A stretch of DNA of 64,000 bases, from assembly GCA_013697705.1 (NCBI GenBank), contig JACCWJ010000027.1:110507-174506 (forward strand), written 5' to 3'. The notes beneath the pieces are model-generated. The model saw nothing but the letters and a program-made list of their open reading frames with translations, made no database searches and had not been told where the DNA came from. Below, piece by piece: positions 36,715-46,800 of the stretch (position 1 is the stretch's first letter; each line of letters opens with the position of its first letter). The DNA comes from Gammaproteobacteria bacterium. Its GTDB lineage: Bacteria > Pseudomonadota > Gammaproteobacteria > UBA6002. Made by a program: the position numbers and the translations under genes.

Positions 36715-38355
36715 ATGTCAGATTTAACCTTTCAAAAATCCATACAAAATCATCCTGACAGGACAACTGGTACGGACGAAATCATAATTGGACGGGGGTG
36801 TAAATTAACAATCAGCGATGCAAAGAAACTGTTTCATAACAATCCACGGGTAAATTTAAGCGTAGAATCTAAAAACGAGATGCAACGTTCTTATGATTTT
36901 TTGAAGGGCTACATTGATCAACGGCTTCCTATCTATGGCATAAACACACATTTCGGCGATCAAGTAAATTTGCTTGACCCAAACCTCGCCCCCCAAAATA
37001 CCACTGAAAAATACGGTGAATCAATTAACCAGCGCCAACTTAACTTAATCAAATCACATGCTTGTGGATTAGGTTCAATTCTTTCACCCGATATTGTAAA
37101 AACAGCGATGCTGTTAAGAGGACATTGTTTATCACAAGGATTTTCAGGCGCTACCCCTCAGGTAGTCACTGCTATCATAAATTTTATTAATCACGATATT
37201 GTTCCCATAGTGCGCTGCTATGGCTCCATTGGTGCTAGCGGAGATCTTATTCCCTTAGCAATGATCGCAGCAGCCATGGTGGGTGAAGAAGTTGATGTCT
37301 TATATCAAGGCAAACTTATGAAGGCCCCCCTTGCATTAAAAATGGCAGGGTTACAGAAATTTCAACCGGAAGGTCGCGATGGCTTAGCATTAATCAATGG
37401 CACCTCATTAATGACTGCCATTGCATCACTCGCCGTCTATGATCTGCACCGTATCTTTAAACAAGCATTATCGGCTATTGCGATGGCATTAGAGTCAATG
37501 TTAGTGATAGAAAGCGCTTATCATCCCCTCGTCCATCAGTTAAAACAGCAACAAGGTGAAATCCTCGTTAATGATTTTTTGCTGGCATTTTGGAAGGGAA
37601 GTCAGTTACTAACCGACCTTGATGAATTGCGTCAATCTAATCTAACGCATTTGACCCAGAATGATTCAAAACCAGCACGAGCAGTGCAAGACTTTTACTC
37701 GCTTCGATCTGTAGCCCAGGGGTTTGGGCCCTTTCATGAAAACCTAGAGCGCGCTACCACTTGGATTGAAAATGAAATGAATTCGGTGAATGACAATCCC
37801 ATTGTTGATTACGTCACACAAAAAATACATCACAACGCGAACTTCATGGGGTATTACGTCACAGATGCCTGTGATATTTTAAAAATGAATATCTCACAAG
37901 CTTCCACTTGGTTACATGCTCTGCTTGCAAATTTAGTTCATCCACGTAAAAGTCAGCACCTTCCTGCCAATCTAGTTGAAGATCCGGGAACTCAGAATGG
38001 CTTTAGACCATTGCAATTATTGGCGGCTTCCTTAGCCGTGCAAAACCGCAAATTGGCACAAGTGCATCAGTCTTATATGTTACCCACTGAGGGTGATAAT
38101 CAAGATGTAAATAGTCTTGGCACGCACGCAGCGCTCGACTTGAAAGAATCTACTGCTAATTTTGAACGATTAACCGCAATTTTGCTGCTCGCTGCTTGCC
38201 AGGCATTAGAATTTAGAGGCTTAGAAAAATCATCACCCAGAGCAAAAGAAATTCACTCTGTGATGCGAGAACACTTTGCTCCCGTGACGAGCTGTCGCCC
38301 GCTATCAGATGAGATTGAAAATATTGTGAGTGTTTTACAGAGCGATATAATTTAA
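36715..38355 (+). CDS. MIO-dependent aromatic amino acid/histidine ammonia-lyase or aminomutase
   Basis: A 546-residue member of the HAL/PAL/TAL family. These enzymes carry the self-made MIO electrophile and eliminate ammonia from His, Phe or Tyr, or shift it to the beta carbon. The MIO triad is Ala174-Ser175-Gly176 in GSIGASGDLIPLA, the catalytic Tyr74 is in YGINTHFGDQ, and NDNPIVD and the GFRPLQ/QDVNSLG regions complete the site. Two oddities are seen: His79 replaces the usual Gly of TGFG, and the selectivity pair is Ser114-His115, as in histidine ammonia-lyases rather than Phe (Phe-Leu) or Tyr (His-Leu) lyases. No hut genes are near. Its divergence from a FAAL-type polyketide synthase suggests it supplies an aryl acid or beta-amino acid starter, which is inference. 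AAGGAA precedes the ATG. Confidence 0.85.
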   Translation: MSDLTFQKSIQNHPDRTTGTDEIIIGRGCKLTISDAKKLFHNNPRVNLSVESKNEMQRSYDFLKGYIDQRLPIYGINTHFGDQVNLLDPNLAPQNTTEKYGESINQRQLNLIKSHACGLGSILSPDIVKTAMLLRGHCLSQGFSGATPQVVTAIINFINHDIVPIVRCYGSIGASGDLIPLAMIAAAMVGEEVDVLYQGKLMKAPLALKMAGLQKFQPEGRDGLALINGTSLMTAIASLAVYDLHRIFKQALSAIAMALESMLVIESAYHPLVHQLKQQQGEILVNDFLLAFWKGSQLLTDLDELRQSNLTHLTQNDSKPARAVQDFYSLRSVAQGFGPFHENLERATTWIENEMNSVNDNPIVDYVTQKIHHNANFMGYYVTDACDILKMNISQASTWLHALLANLVHPRKSQHLPANLVEDPGTQNGFRPLQLLAASLAVQNRKLAQVHQSYMLPTEGDNQDVNSLGTHAALDLKESTANFERLTAILLLAACQALEFRGLEKSSPRAKEIHSVMREHFAPVTSCRPLSDEIENIVSVLQSDII

Positions 38356-38359
38356 TCCC

Positions 38360-38380
38360 TCTCCCTGCTGAGCAGGGAGA
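38360..38380. terminator. Putative bidirectional terminator hairpin
   Basis: An 8-bp stem TCTCCCTG/CAGGGAGA with a 5-nt loop lies between the converging lyase (ends 38355) and FadL-like (ends 38394) genes. The following sequence is AT-rich but not a pure T-run. Confidence 0.5.
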
Positions 38381-38393
38381 AGAAATTATTTAA

Positions 38394-39683
38394 TTACCAT
38401 CGTGTGTTTGGAAAACTCCAATTCATTTGTACCCCAAATGAATTAGTTTGAGTTTTAACATGACCCACTGCGGAAGTGAGAGGCGTAACCAAGTTGATGG
38501 CATTCTCTTTAAAGAAGGCATGTCCGTAACCTAAATCAAAACTCACACAGGGAGTTGATTGGTAACGTAGGCCCGCAGCAAGAATAATGGCTGATCCAAC
38601 AGGGTTAACCACCGAGCGAAATTTGTCATTAATAGGTGTATCTAAATATTGAACACCTGTTCGCAATGATAATTTGCGCGTTGCTCTAAATTTGAGACCG
38701 AGTGAGTAATCATAAGTATGGTGATAATCAAATGGGATATCTAAGGTGAATACTTCACCTCCCAAGGTCACTGCATTCTTAAGCGTGACTTTATCAAATA
38801 CACCCCAATGAGTGTAAAAAACAGTTCCCATTACGGCCCAGCGAGGAGCAACATCATAATAAAAACTGAATTGAGCTCTAGCAGGTATAGGTGCATCCGC
38901 TCTTAATCGGCCTGAATGAAATACATTTGGAGGCAAGGGAACATATAATTTGCTGTCACCACTTGCATGCAACCATGCTTTAGAGTTAAAGCTTGCACCA
39001 AAACGCATACAAGGAAGGAATTGATATAAAATACCAGCGTGCCAACCATAACCAGATCCAGCAAGATGATTTTTAAATTCAGCATCAAAAGGAAAAGCAA
39101 CTGGTGGGCCGAGCATATTATTAAGAGTAAATTGAATGAAATGCACATCAAAACCTGCACCCACTGAAAAATCATCAGTTACTCTGAAACCAAGACTGGG
39201 GCCGGTATCAATAACAACGACTTTTCCTTCCGTACCCAGAAAGCGTACCAGGGAATTTTTGCCATAATCTGACCCTAAACCAAAGGGAGAGTTAGTGCTC
39301 CAACCAAAAGTTAAACGAGGGGTTACTGGCGCAGAGAAATAAGTCGAGGGTATTAATACCTCTAATCTGTCATGCGCGCTGCCGGTTTCCCTGCGTGTAA
39401 AAAAGAAGGGGAATGGGGGCGTTGTGGTACTACCTGAAAAAGTGGTGCCGCCTATAATACCAACGAGGGGTAATACAAATTGGTAATCCTGAATTTTGAC
39501 CAGACCAGCTGGATTTGAGTATGCCGTGCTAGCATCTTCCGCTGCTGCAGCCCATCCAGCATAAGCGGTTCCTAAATCGGAAACATTTATAAATGGGGTG
39601 TTAAAATCAGAAGCGAGTATGGAGGATGAAAAGCACATTGATAATAAAACAGAGGACCAGCGTAGTATTCTTCTGAAGGTCAT
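38394..39683 (-). CDS. FadL/OmpP1/TodX-family outer membrane channel
   Basis: A 429-residue outer membrane barrel for hydrophobic molecules. The signal peptide (about 1-24) ends SSSILA, and the mature start is followed by GTAYAGWAAAAEDASTAYSNPAGL. The Asn-Pro-Ala-Gly-Leu plug motif is diagnostic of the FadL family, which carries long-chain fatty acids or aromatic hydrocarbons through the outer membrane by lateral diffusion. GWSTNSPFGLGSDYG and LSLRTGVQYLDTPI are further family words, and the chain ends in an aromatic Trp. Its position beside the lyase and the fatty-acyl-AMP-ligase synthase raises the possibility that it handles the starter acid or the product, but a general fatty-acid uptake role is equally possible. 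Confidence 0.85.
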   Translation of the reverse strand: MTFRRILRWSSVLLSMCFSSSILASDFNTPFINVSDLGTAYAGWAAAAEDASTAYSNPAGLVKIQDYQFVLPLVGIIGGTTFSGSTTTPPFPFFFTRRETGSAHDRLEVLIPSTYFSAPVTPRLTFGWSTNSPFGLGSDYGKNSLVRFLGTEGKVVVIDTGPSLGFRVTDDFSVGAGFDVHFIQFTLNNMLGPPVAFPFDAEFKNHLAGSGYGWHAGILYQFLPCMRFGASFNSKAWLHASGDSKLYVPLPPNVFHSGRLRADAPIPARAQFSFYYDVAPRWAVMGTVFYTHWGVFDKVTLKNAVTLGGEVFTLDIPFDYHHTYDYSLGLKFRATRKLSLRTGVQYLDTPINDKFRSVVNPVGSAIILAAGLRYQSTPCVSFDLGYGHAFFKENAINLVTPLTSAVGHVKTQTNSFGVQMNWSFPNTRW

Positions 39684-39903
39684 TTATTTATCGTCCCTAA
39701 TAAAAAAAAGTGATGTTATCCCAGTTCTAGAAGAGAAACAATAATTATCGGAGTGATCAAAATGTAAACATTGAAACTTACCAAAAAGGCACTGATTTTA
39801 TTATCATTTGAATAAATTGCAGACAGTTATCTGATTAAATATAACTTCTTTACTTTAATTATTTTTTTTCTAGTATATACCCATACACTTCAAGGAGATT
39901 ACC

Positions 39904-40747
39904 ATGTCCCTTCAGGAGCTTACCGTTACACGATCACCCACTCATCTTTTCAAAAAAATGCGCAGCAGTTTCAAAAAATCCAAAATCCGTTTCAGTCACT
40001 GGTTTGTGCGTACGATGGATATTAGTAATCGCGAGCTAGATCCTGCGCCTACTTTTCTGAATAAGATAGGGGATTTTATTTTAAAACCTTTTATTAACAA
40101 AGACTCGATGTCTCAAATTTTAATGGGGCAATTTAGTTTTCAGGCCTTTAAAGTGGGCTATGATCTGGGGTTATTCAACTATCTAAATGATCACCCGGGT
40201 TCAAGCTTAGATGACATTGCACGTCAGCTCAAAACTGCGCATTATCCTACTGAAATTTTACTAGTAGGACTTGCAGGCTTAAAACTCATCAAAAAAATAG
40301 ATGATCTTTATTATAACAGTGCCATTGCGATGATCATGACGCAAAAATCGGCTAACAAATTTACGAATTTTTATCCAAAATATATGCAATATGCTCACAA
40401 TGTCTTATCGCATGGCATTCAATATCTTCAAGAGTCGGTCGTACAAAATAAACCGGTTGGCTTACATAAAATGTTTGGCCCTCAAGCGACAGATTTTTAT
40501 TATGAGCTTTCGAAAAATGAAGTTGCAAATCAACATTTTGTACAACATATGTCAGCATTCAGTGAAATTAATGCACAGCGAGTTGCCAGCTTGCCTATTT
40601 TTTCTAAGCTAACCCACCTATGGCAAAGGACGCTTCTACAGTGCCGTTCAAATTATGGATTGGATGAAAACCATCGGTTTTACTGAGATCAAGCTGAAAC
40701 GTTTACCGTCCAGTGAAGCAGTCATTATTGGAAAAAAACCACAATGA
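39904..40747 (+). pseudogene. O-methyltransferase remnant with the SAM domain deleted
   Basis: Residues 1 to about 235 of the first frame (39904-40686) match the N-terminal dimerisation/winged-helix part of small-molecule O-methyltransferases: FQAFKVGYDLGLFNYLND, SLDDIARQL and the AGLKLIKKIDDLYYNS wing. The Rossmann SAM-binding domain that should follow (with a DxGGGxG motif) is absent. Instead the frame runs into an unrelated tail. In another frame, 40637-40747 encodes YSAVQIMDWMKTIGF and EAVIIGKKPQ, the typical extreme C-terminus of the same family. So roughly 100 or more codons are lost and the frame is broken at about 40610-40637. A strong AAGGAG stands before the ATG. The gene is likely dead; the N-terminal piece could still be made. 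Confidence 0.72.
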
Positions 40748-40778
40748 AGCTAAGCTATTAAGAATCAGATATAAACGA

Positions 40779-41573
40779 ATGGGAATTCTTCGTATGGGAC
40801 GCAGGCATTTATTTGAAATTGAAGACCAGCGATGGTGTCCTCACGTCATAAGAGAATCCATTACCGACTGTTTATTGGGGCTTTATAATCTACTCCATAT
40901 GTATGAGCCGGCATATCAAAAAATTGCCGAGCTTTTGCATCAAACTAATACTAACAGCATTATTGATTGTTGTTCTGGAAGTGGCGGGCCCGTTAAACAA
41001 CTTCGTGATTATCTCGATTCGAACAATCTACAACATATTACTATTACGTTAACGGACAAATACCCTAATCTAGAATTGTATAAGCGATTGGAGAAATCTT
41101 ACGACAATAGATTAATTGGTCACCCGTCGGCTATTGACGCTTGTCGGCTACCCCCCTCTTTGAAAGGATTACGCTGTTTTTTTTCGTCCTTCCATCATTT
41201 TGGGCCAGCACAAGCAAAAAATATTTTACAAGACGCTGTAGATAACGAAGCCCCCATTGCTCTCTTTGAATGCACGCAACGTCATGTGAGTGATATTCTA
41301 CGCGCTTTTCTAAGTCCAATAATGGTATGGTTGGTAATACCTTTTGCAAGGCGACTAACATGGCCGAAGTTTCTTCTCACTTATGTGGTTCCCATTACTC
41401 CCATTTGCTTCATGTGGGACTATTTGATTTCGAATTTACGAACTTATTCTCAAAAAGAATTGATGCTCATGATAAAAGAGCTGGATGCCCCTCATTATAA
41501 ATGGGAGGTAGGTAAATTATGGTCGAAAAAAGCTAAAAGCTATATCCCCTATCTTGTAGGATACAAACACTAG
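40779..41573 (+). CDS. Class I SAM-dependent methyltransferase-like protein
   Basis: A 264-residue protein from ATG 40779; the frame is open back to a GTG at 40713 that overlaps the methyltransferase remnant, so the start is uncertain. Motif I of class I methyltransferases is visible as IIDCCSGSGGPVKQL, followed by LTDKYPNLELY (acidic end of strand 2) and CFFSSFHHFGPAQAKNIL (motif III/IV region). The second half holds hydrophobic patches (LSPIMVWLVIPFARR and LTYVVPITPICFMWDYLI) that may contact membrane. The substrate is not recognisable. It lies 32 bp after the remnant and 14 bp before the EAL-domain gene on the same strand, so the three may share a transcript. It might tailor the nearby polyketide. 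Confidence 0.7.
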   Translation: MGILRMGRRHLFEIEDQRWCPHVIRESITDCLLGLYNLLHMYEPAYQKIAELLHQTNTNSIIDCCSGSGGPVKQLRDYLDSNNLQHITITLTDKYPNLELYKRLEKSYDNRLIGHPSAIDACRLPPSLKGLRCFFSSFHHFGPAQAKNILQDAVDNEAPIALFECTQRHVSDILRAFLSPIMVWLVIPFARRLTWPKFLLTYVVPITPICFMWDYLISNLRTYSQKELMLMIKELDAPHYKWEVGKLWSKKAKSYIPYLVGYKH

Positions 41574-41587
41574 CCAAGGATGTAACA

Positions 41588-43687
41588 ATGCTAGAAGAGA
41601 AAACAAATAATCCGAGCCATGAAACGCATTTTCTTAGCCCGGAAGAACGTAAAGTTATCGATGAACAAATCTATCTGGAAACTTCCAAGATTGCCATTAA
41701 TATGTCTACGCTGGGTGGTACCACTAATATTATTTCCGGTTTGTTTGTTCTGTGGGTAATGTTCAATAAGGCAAGTCTTGGTCTCTTATTAGGATGGTAT
41801 GGCCTTTTAGTGCTAGCAAATTTAGTTAACATCGGCGCTGCGCGATATTATCGCAATAAAATAGCAGACCCGAGAGTGCATAAAATTTGGCGCCTAGTAT
41901 TCTCAATTATTTTTGGGGTCATCTGTATCTTATGGGGCATTATGCCTATCTTGTTTTATACGCCTGAAATTAATTTTCAAGTCTATACTTTGTCGTTTTT
42001 GTTAGCCGTCATTATTGGTTTTAGCTTCCCCTCTATCACCGATTTCACTTTAGCCGTTATTTCACTTTGTTGCTTATTAGTGCCCTCGATAGTTTTTTAT
42101 TTATATCAATGGATACATAATTTTAATGTTCCCAACCAAGGCACGGATATTAGTTTTGGCATTGGTTCCAGTTTATTGATCCTAGGCTTATTCCTTATTA
42201 CCGTCTGTCGCTTTGGCTCGAGGTGGGTAAAACGATTCTTCCAATTGAGTCTCACCAATGTTGCCTTGACCGGTAAACTTGAAAATATGAACAAACTTCT
42301 AGAGCAACGCGTTAAAGAAAGAACAACAGAATTGGAAAAATCTTTAGGGCAAGTCACCTATCAGGCTACCCATGATTTGCTCACAGATTTACCCAACCAT
42401 CGATCGTTGGTTCAGTTCATGAAAAAAGCCGTCCGTTTTTGTCGTCAACACGACGAAATGTTAGGTGTAGTGTTTTTCTCAATTAATGAAATCGATCGTA
42501 TTTATAACGCCTTGGGTCATCAAACTGGGGATATCGTTATCAAAACGGTTGCATCACGTTTTCAAGAAGCTTATGGCGAACCCAACATAGATAATATTGA
42601 AGTATATAATTATGTCGTAACGCTATCGCGTAAAGATGTCTTTGTTATTTTACTGCAACATATTACTAGCCCTGAAGAAGTGGAAGCAAAAATTGAGCCC
42701 TTACTTAATATTCTTGAAAAACCGATCTACACCGAAAAACAAGTTATAAAATTAACTGCCAGCGTCGGAGCCAGTCTCTATCCACGTAATGGCAGGGATA
42801 TCTCCTCGTTAATCATGAATGCAGACGCTGCCATGTTGTTAGCCAAGCAACCCGGCGGTAACTGCATAAAAATGTATAAAGCTGAAATCAATGCTTCTAT
42901 TACTAAACAATTAGAAATGGAAAGTGGTTTACATACTGCCTTATTACGAACCGAATTCATTATCCAATATCAACCGTTCATTGATCTAAAAACAGGGTTA
43001 ATTTCCGGGATGGAAGCTTTAGTGCGCTGGGAAAATCCCGCATTAGGTCGAATTGGGCCAGATAATTTCATCCCCCTTGCTGAAGCTAACGGTATTATTA
43101 TCCCCCTAGGCGAATGGGTGCTGCGTTCTGCCTGTGCGCAAACTAAGCAATGGCATGAGGAGGGCCACTCTCCTTTAAAAATCGCCATTAACTTGTCAGC
43201 CAAACAGCTGCACTACAAGTTCATCATGCAATCCATTATTAATATATTGAAAGAAGTCAAACTTGATCCCCATTTTATTGAATTAGAATTAACCGAAACC
43301 ACCGTATTCCAAAAAGATGTTATTCCCATAGTTAGAGAATTAAGAGAAATGGGATTTCTCTTGTCAATTGACGATTTTGGAACCGGTTATTCCGGCCTTA
43401 CCAACTTGAAACAACTCACTGTCGATAAGATTAAAATTGATAAATCGTTTGTTCAGGATGTTGTGACCAGTAGTGATAGTAGAGCCATCGTCGCCAATAT
43501 CATTGGATTAGCAAAAAAATTAAATATTGTTGTAGTAGCAGAAGGTGTCGAGACCAAGGAACAGCTAGAATTTCTGCAAATGAACGACTGTGATGTCGCG
43601 CAAGGATTCTATTTTAGCCCCGCAGCTGACCCGGAAGTCATTAGTGAGCTGCTGCAAAGTAAAACAAGGTTTATGCGAGATTTGTAA
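41588..43687 (+). CDS. Membrane c-di-GMP protein with degenerate GGDEF and intact EAL domain
   Basis: A 699-residue inner-membrane signalling protein. Five or six helices span about residues 40-220, followed by a short coiled coil (about 232-258). The GGDEF domain (about 262-425) begins ATHDLLTDLPNH, but its signature is SRKDV at 347-351, so it cannot make c-di-GMP. The EAL domain (about 440-690) keeps its key motifs: MEALVRW with Glu476, NLSAKQL, ELELTET, DDFGTGYSGL, KIDKSF and AEGVET. It is therefore probably a c-di-GMP phosphodiesterase with a vestigial, perhaps GTP-sensing, GGDEF domain. The membrane part resembles an MASE-type sensor but I cannot name its class. It follows the methyltransferase-like gene by 14 bp. 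A long inverted repeat lies just after its stop. Confidence 0.88.
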   Translation: MLEEKTNNPSHETHFLSPEERKVIDEQIYLETSKIAINMSTLGGTTNIISGLFVLWVMFNKASLGLLLGWYGLLVLANLVNIGAARYYRNKIADPRVHKIWRLVFSIIFGVICILWGIMPILFYTPEINFQVYTLSFLLAVIIGFSFPSITDFTLAVISLCCLLVPSIVFYLYQWIHNFNVPNQGTDISFGIGSSLLILGLFLITVCRFGSRWVKRFFQLSLTNVALTGKLENMNKLLEQRVKERTTELEKSLGQVTYQATHDLLTDLPNHRSLVQFMKKAVRFCRQHDEMLGVVFFSINEIDRIYNALGHQTGDIVIKTVASRFQEAYGEPNIDNIEVYNYVVTLSRKDVFVILLQHITSPEEVEAKIEPLLNILEKPIYTEKQVIKLTASVGASLYPRNGRDISSLIMNADAAMLLAKQPGGNCIKMYKAEINASITKQLEMESGLHTALLRTEFIIQYQPFIDLKTGLISGMEALVRWENPALGRIGPDNFIPLAEANGIIIPLGEWVLRSACAQTKQWHEEGHSPLKIAINLSAKQLHYKFIMQSIINILKEVKLDPHFIELELTETTVFQKDVIPIVRELREMGFLLSIDDFGTGYSGLTNLKQLTVDKIKIDKSFVQDVVTSSDSRAIVANIIGLAKKLNIVVVAEGVETKEQLEFLQMNDCDVAQGFYFSPAADPEVISELLQSKTRFMRDL

Positions 43688-43745
43688 TAATAAAAAATGT
43701 ACTATTCAGCACTAAATCTGGTTCGGCAAGAACATTCAGATTTAC

Positions 43746-43833
43746 GCTGAATTCCAACGAAAAACCAAAAGAAAAAGCGCAGCATACACAAGTATGTGAG
43801 CAGTTTTCTTTTGGTTTTTCGTTGGAATTCAGC
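43746..43833. repeat. Long perfect inverted repeat (30-bp arms) between converging genes
   Basis: The arm at 43746-43775 (GCTGAATTCCAACG...) is exactly complementary to 43804-43833. The 28-nt centre contains a smaller CATAC/GTATG stem. Imperfect pairing continues outward for about 15 bp on each side (GAACATTCAGATTT against GAACATCCATATTT), so the whole structure spans about 43730-43849. It fills the gap between the EAL gene and the kinase/cyclase gene and could act as a two-way terminator, or be a miniature transposable element. Confidence 0.75.
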
Positions 43834-43867
43834 CAAATATGGATGTTCGCCTCTAGAGGCTAATAAG

Positions 43868-46800
43868 CTAAAAATGAACTTTGGCGGCGATGATAGTTAC
43901 CCCTGTCCAATTTTCAGGGACGCCTGTGGTGAGCAGCTCTTCGCATTTTCTAACATAATACTCACTTACCTTATCATGGGGAGAGTATTCCAAACATTTC
44001 AAAAAGAGCGTTCTTGCTTTGGTGAAATCACCCTGAGAATATTCATCAAAAGCTTGGGAGAAAGTATTGATAAGATTCTTCTCCTGCTCTGGGTCGAGGT
44101 CGAATAACACTTCCCAAATCGCAATAATTTCTTCTTTGCCCTTTACCTTGACATTATCTATCAATCTCAAGTGATATTTTTCAAGATGCTGCAACGCCTT
44201 GCGCGTGTGCTCACTGATTAAAATAGAAGCGCCGTAAAGTTCATTCAAGTCGGTAATTCGCGAAGCTGTATTCACCGCGTCACCTATTACTGACCCGTCA
44301 ATACGGTGCTTACTGCCAATTGTTCCCAGAATAGATAAACCCGTATTGATCCCCACGCGTGCGCTAATCGTGAAATCAGATTGACTCAATTCAATCTCAT
44401 TAAAACGTGTGATGGTCTTTTGCAGGTCAATGGCAGCCTTAACCGCATCATCGGCATTTTCAGGGAAAAGTGCCATGATTCCATCTCCGATATATTTATC
44501 TATGAAACCCTGGTTCATGCTAATGATGGGCTCCATGTAACTCAGATAGGTATTAATAAATTGGAATACATCATTAGGTGACATGCGTTCTGATAAAGCG
44601 GTGAAACCACCAATATCCATAAAGAGAACGGAAATGGATTTCTGCATACTATCGCCTAATTGAACATCCACCACATTATCTTTATCGAGTAAGTTAAGAA
44701 ATTCTTGCGGCACAAATCGTTTAAAGGCTTCATACAATCTCGCATTCTCAATCGAAATTGCTATTTGTGCAGAGAGCGAATTTAGCAATTGCAAGTGATT
44801 GCTGGTAAATGCATTAATAGCTACTTTGTTTTCAAAATATAATATTCCTTGCAATTCACCGTGTTGCAGCAGTGGAGAACATAATATAGATTTAGGTTTT
44901 TCTAACATTAAATAGGAGTCATGTACGAAAAGCTTATCCGTAGATAGATCATCTATCTTCACAAGTTCTTCTGTTCGCCTTACAAAATCAATGATGGAGG
45001 TAGGCAGCGTCTTACTCTCTAAATAAGGGATTGAATCTAACATATATAAAAATTTACCTCTACGCGTATACTCACCCTCAATCAATAATTCATTATTACG
45101 TAAAAGCAACAACACCCCTCTATCGGCACCTAAGTTTTCAACTATAATTCGCAGCGTTTTCTTAACCAGCTTTTCTAACGCTATTTCTCGAGAGATGACT
45201 TGAGATGCTTTTAAAATACTGCTTAAATCAAGTGACTGCGGAAATGACGCCTGACCTTTGGTATTCTCTAGAGTAGGATCAAAAATTAATCCTGGATAAG
45301 TATTAAGTAGATCATAGGTTTTTGAAAAAGCTCCCCATTTTTTGTAAGCATAGTAAGCGTCTTGTAAATAGGAAGGCGCTAATTTTTTGTTGTAGCCTAA
45401 ATAGAATCTTGCTACTACTTCATTCGCCACTGCTTCTTCGTGTAGATGTTGGTCATTGTGAGCCGCTTCTATTGCCCTATCATACAATTTAATCGCCCTG
45501 GGTAGCTTGTTGGTAATCCGTGCATACTCTGCTTGTAACAGCAAATATTTATCCATGAAGTTCATTGGTGCCGACTTAACCATTTTCTTATATATTCGAA
45601 TATTTTTTCGCAAAATCTTTAAATTAGATTGTTGTTCACTACTTGAGAGCTGGTGAAAATAAGCACAGCGGCTTAAGGAACCGAAAAATAAAATAAGTGG
45701 GTAGCTGTACATTCCAATAAAATATTCCACATTGATTTTATCCGCTAACTTACACGCGTCTGCGTATTTGCCGAATAAAAAATTGAGATGTAATTTAACA
45801 AAATAAAAGGCAGTAACTTGTAATTGATTTTTACTTTTACCTTGAAAATGGAGCCATTCTTCCTCATTCATATGTTCCCCGCTCAGAGTTAGCGGGTCAG
45901 TAACATTATATCGCAGATTCTGCATCCATTGCAGAAGGAGATTAATTGAATAAATAGGAATATTTTGATTGTAAGGAATGATTGCATTCAAAAAATTAAG
46001 AGAATCATTATAAGTGGCTTCTAAATCATTACGAGACCAAAATTCATAGATACTAAGAAAGAAGGCACTATAACCGATATAGGAAATCTCCCCTAAATCG
46101 GTAGCAATCTTGTAAGACTCTAAAAGACCTGGCAGACATTCGGGTAAGGGACCCAACCAGGGTTTTAAATATGCACTCGATGAAAATAAAGACAGCCCTC
46201 TGTCTCGCTTAGACTTTGAATGAGCTCCTAGGGTGGCTGCCAAATCACTAAACTTACGGGTATTTTTTATATCACCTATTCTCCAGAAGATGAGTCCCGT
46301 CATTCCATAAGCGATTGGCGAAATAGAGGTGTTACCATATTTTAACGAAAGTAAAACAGTAGTTGTTGCCAAGAGAGCTAACAAATCAATAGCTTTAGTC
46401 TGTGCGGCGGGCATGGTCTTAACCAAAATTCTAAGTATTGCCATCATTTTAGGGTTTTTCAAAGGTGGCATGTGTATTATTGAGTCAGTCGATTTTACAT
46501 ACGAAATCGCTTTGATTTTGAGAATGTTATTAACCACATGTAGTTTAGTAAGTTTTGTGGGTAGGGAAACCCCGAGCTTATATAATGCTTCCTTGGCGGT
46601 AATAATTGCTTTAGTGCATTTATCCTGTTTGGTGTAAGCATCTATTTTTAACTCGTATATTTTCATGGTATCGAGTAAGGTTTTTGCTTTTTGAAAAACT
46701 TTAGCACTCCACTGTTCCATATCACTATGATTATTCGTTAAATAGGCGAGCGTGGCCGCTTCCGTGTAAAGGGCCAATGCTAGCGAATAGTTTTCATTCC

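Noticed and set aside
40713..40778. GTG start for the second methyltransferase at 40713
   Set aside because: It lies within the coding tail of the methyltransferase remnant and lacks a binding site; ATG 40779 is preferred, though not proven.
14503..41573. Reading the polysaccharide and polyketide genes as one horizontally acquired island
   Set aside because: No integrase, tRNA-flanked boundary, direct repeats or obvious composition shift was seen around it.
43796..44107. Plus-strand 103-codon frame at the end of the kinase/cyclase gene
   Set aside because: It starts inside the inverted repeat and overlaps the cyclase C-terminus on the other strand; no binding site or family match.
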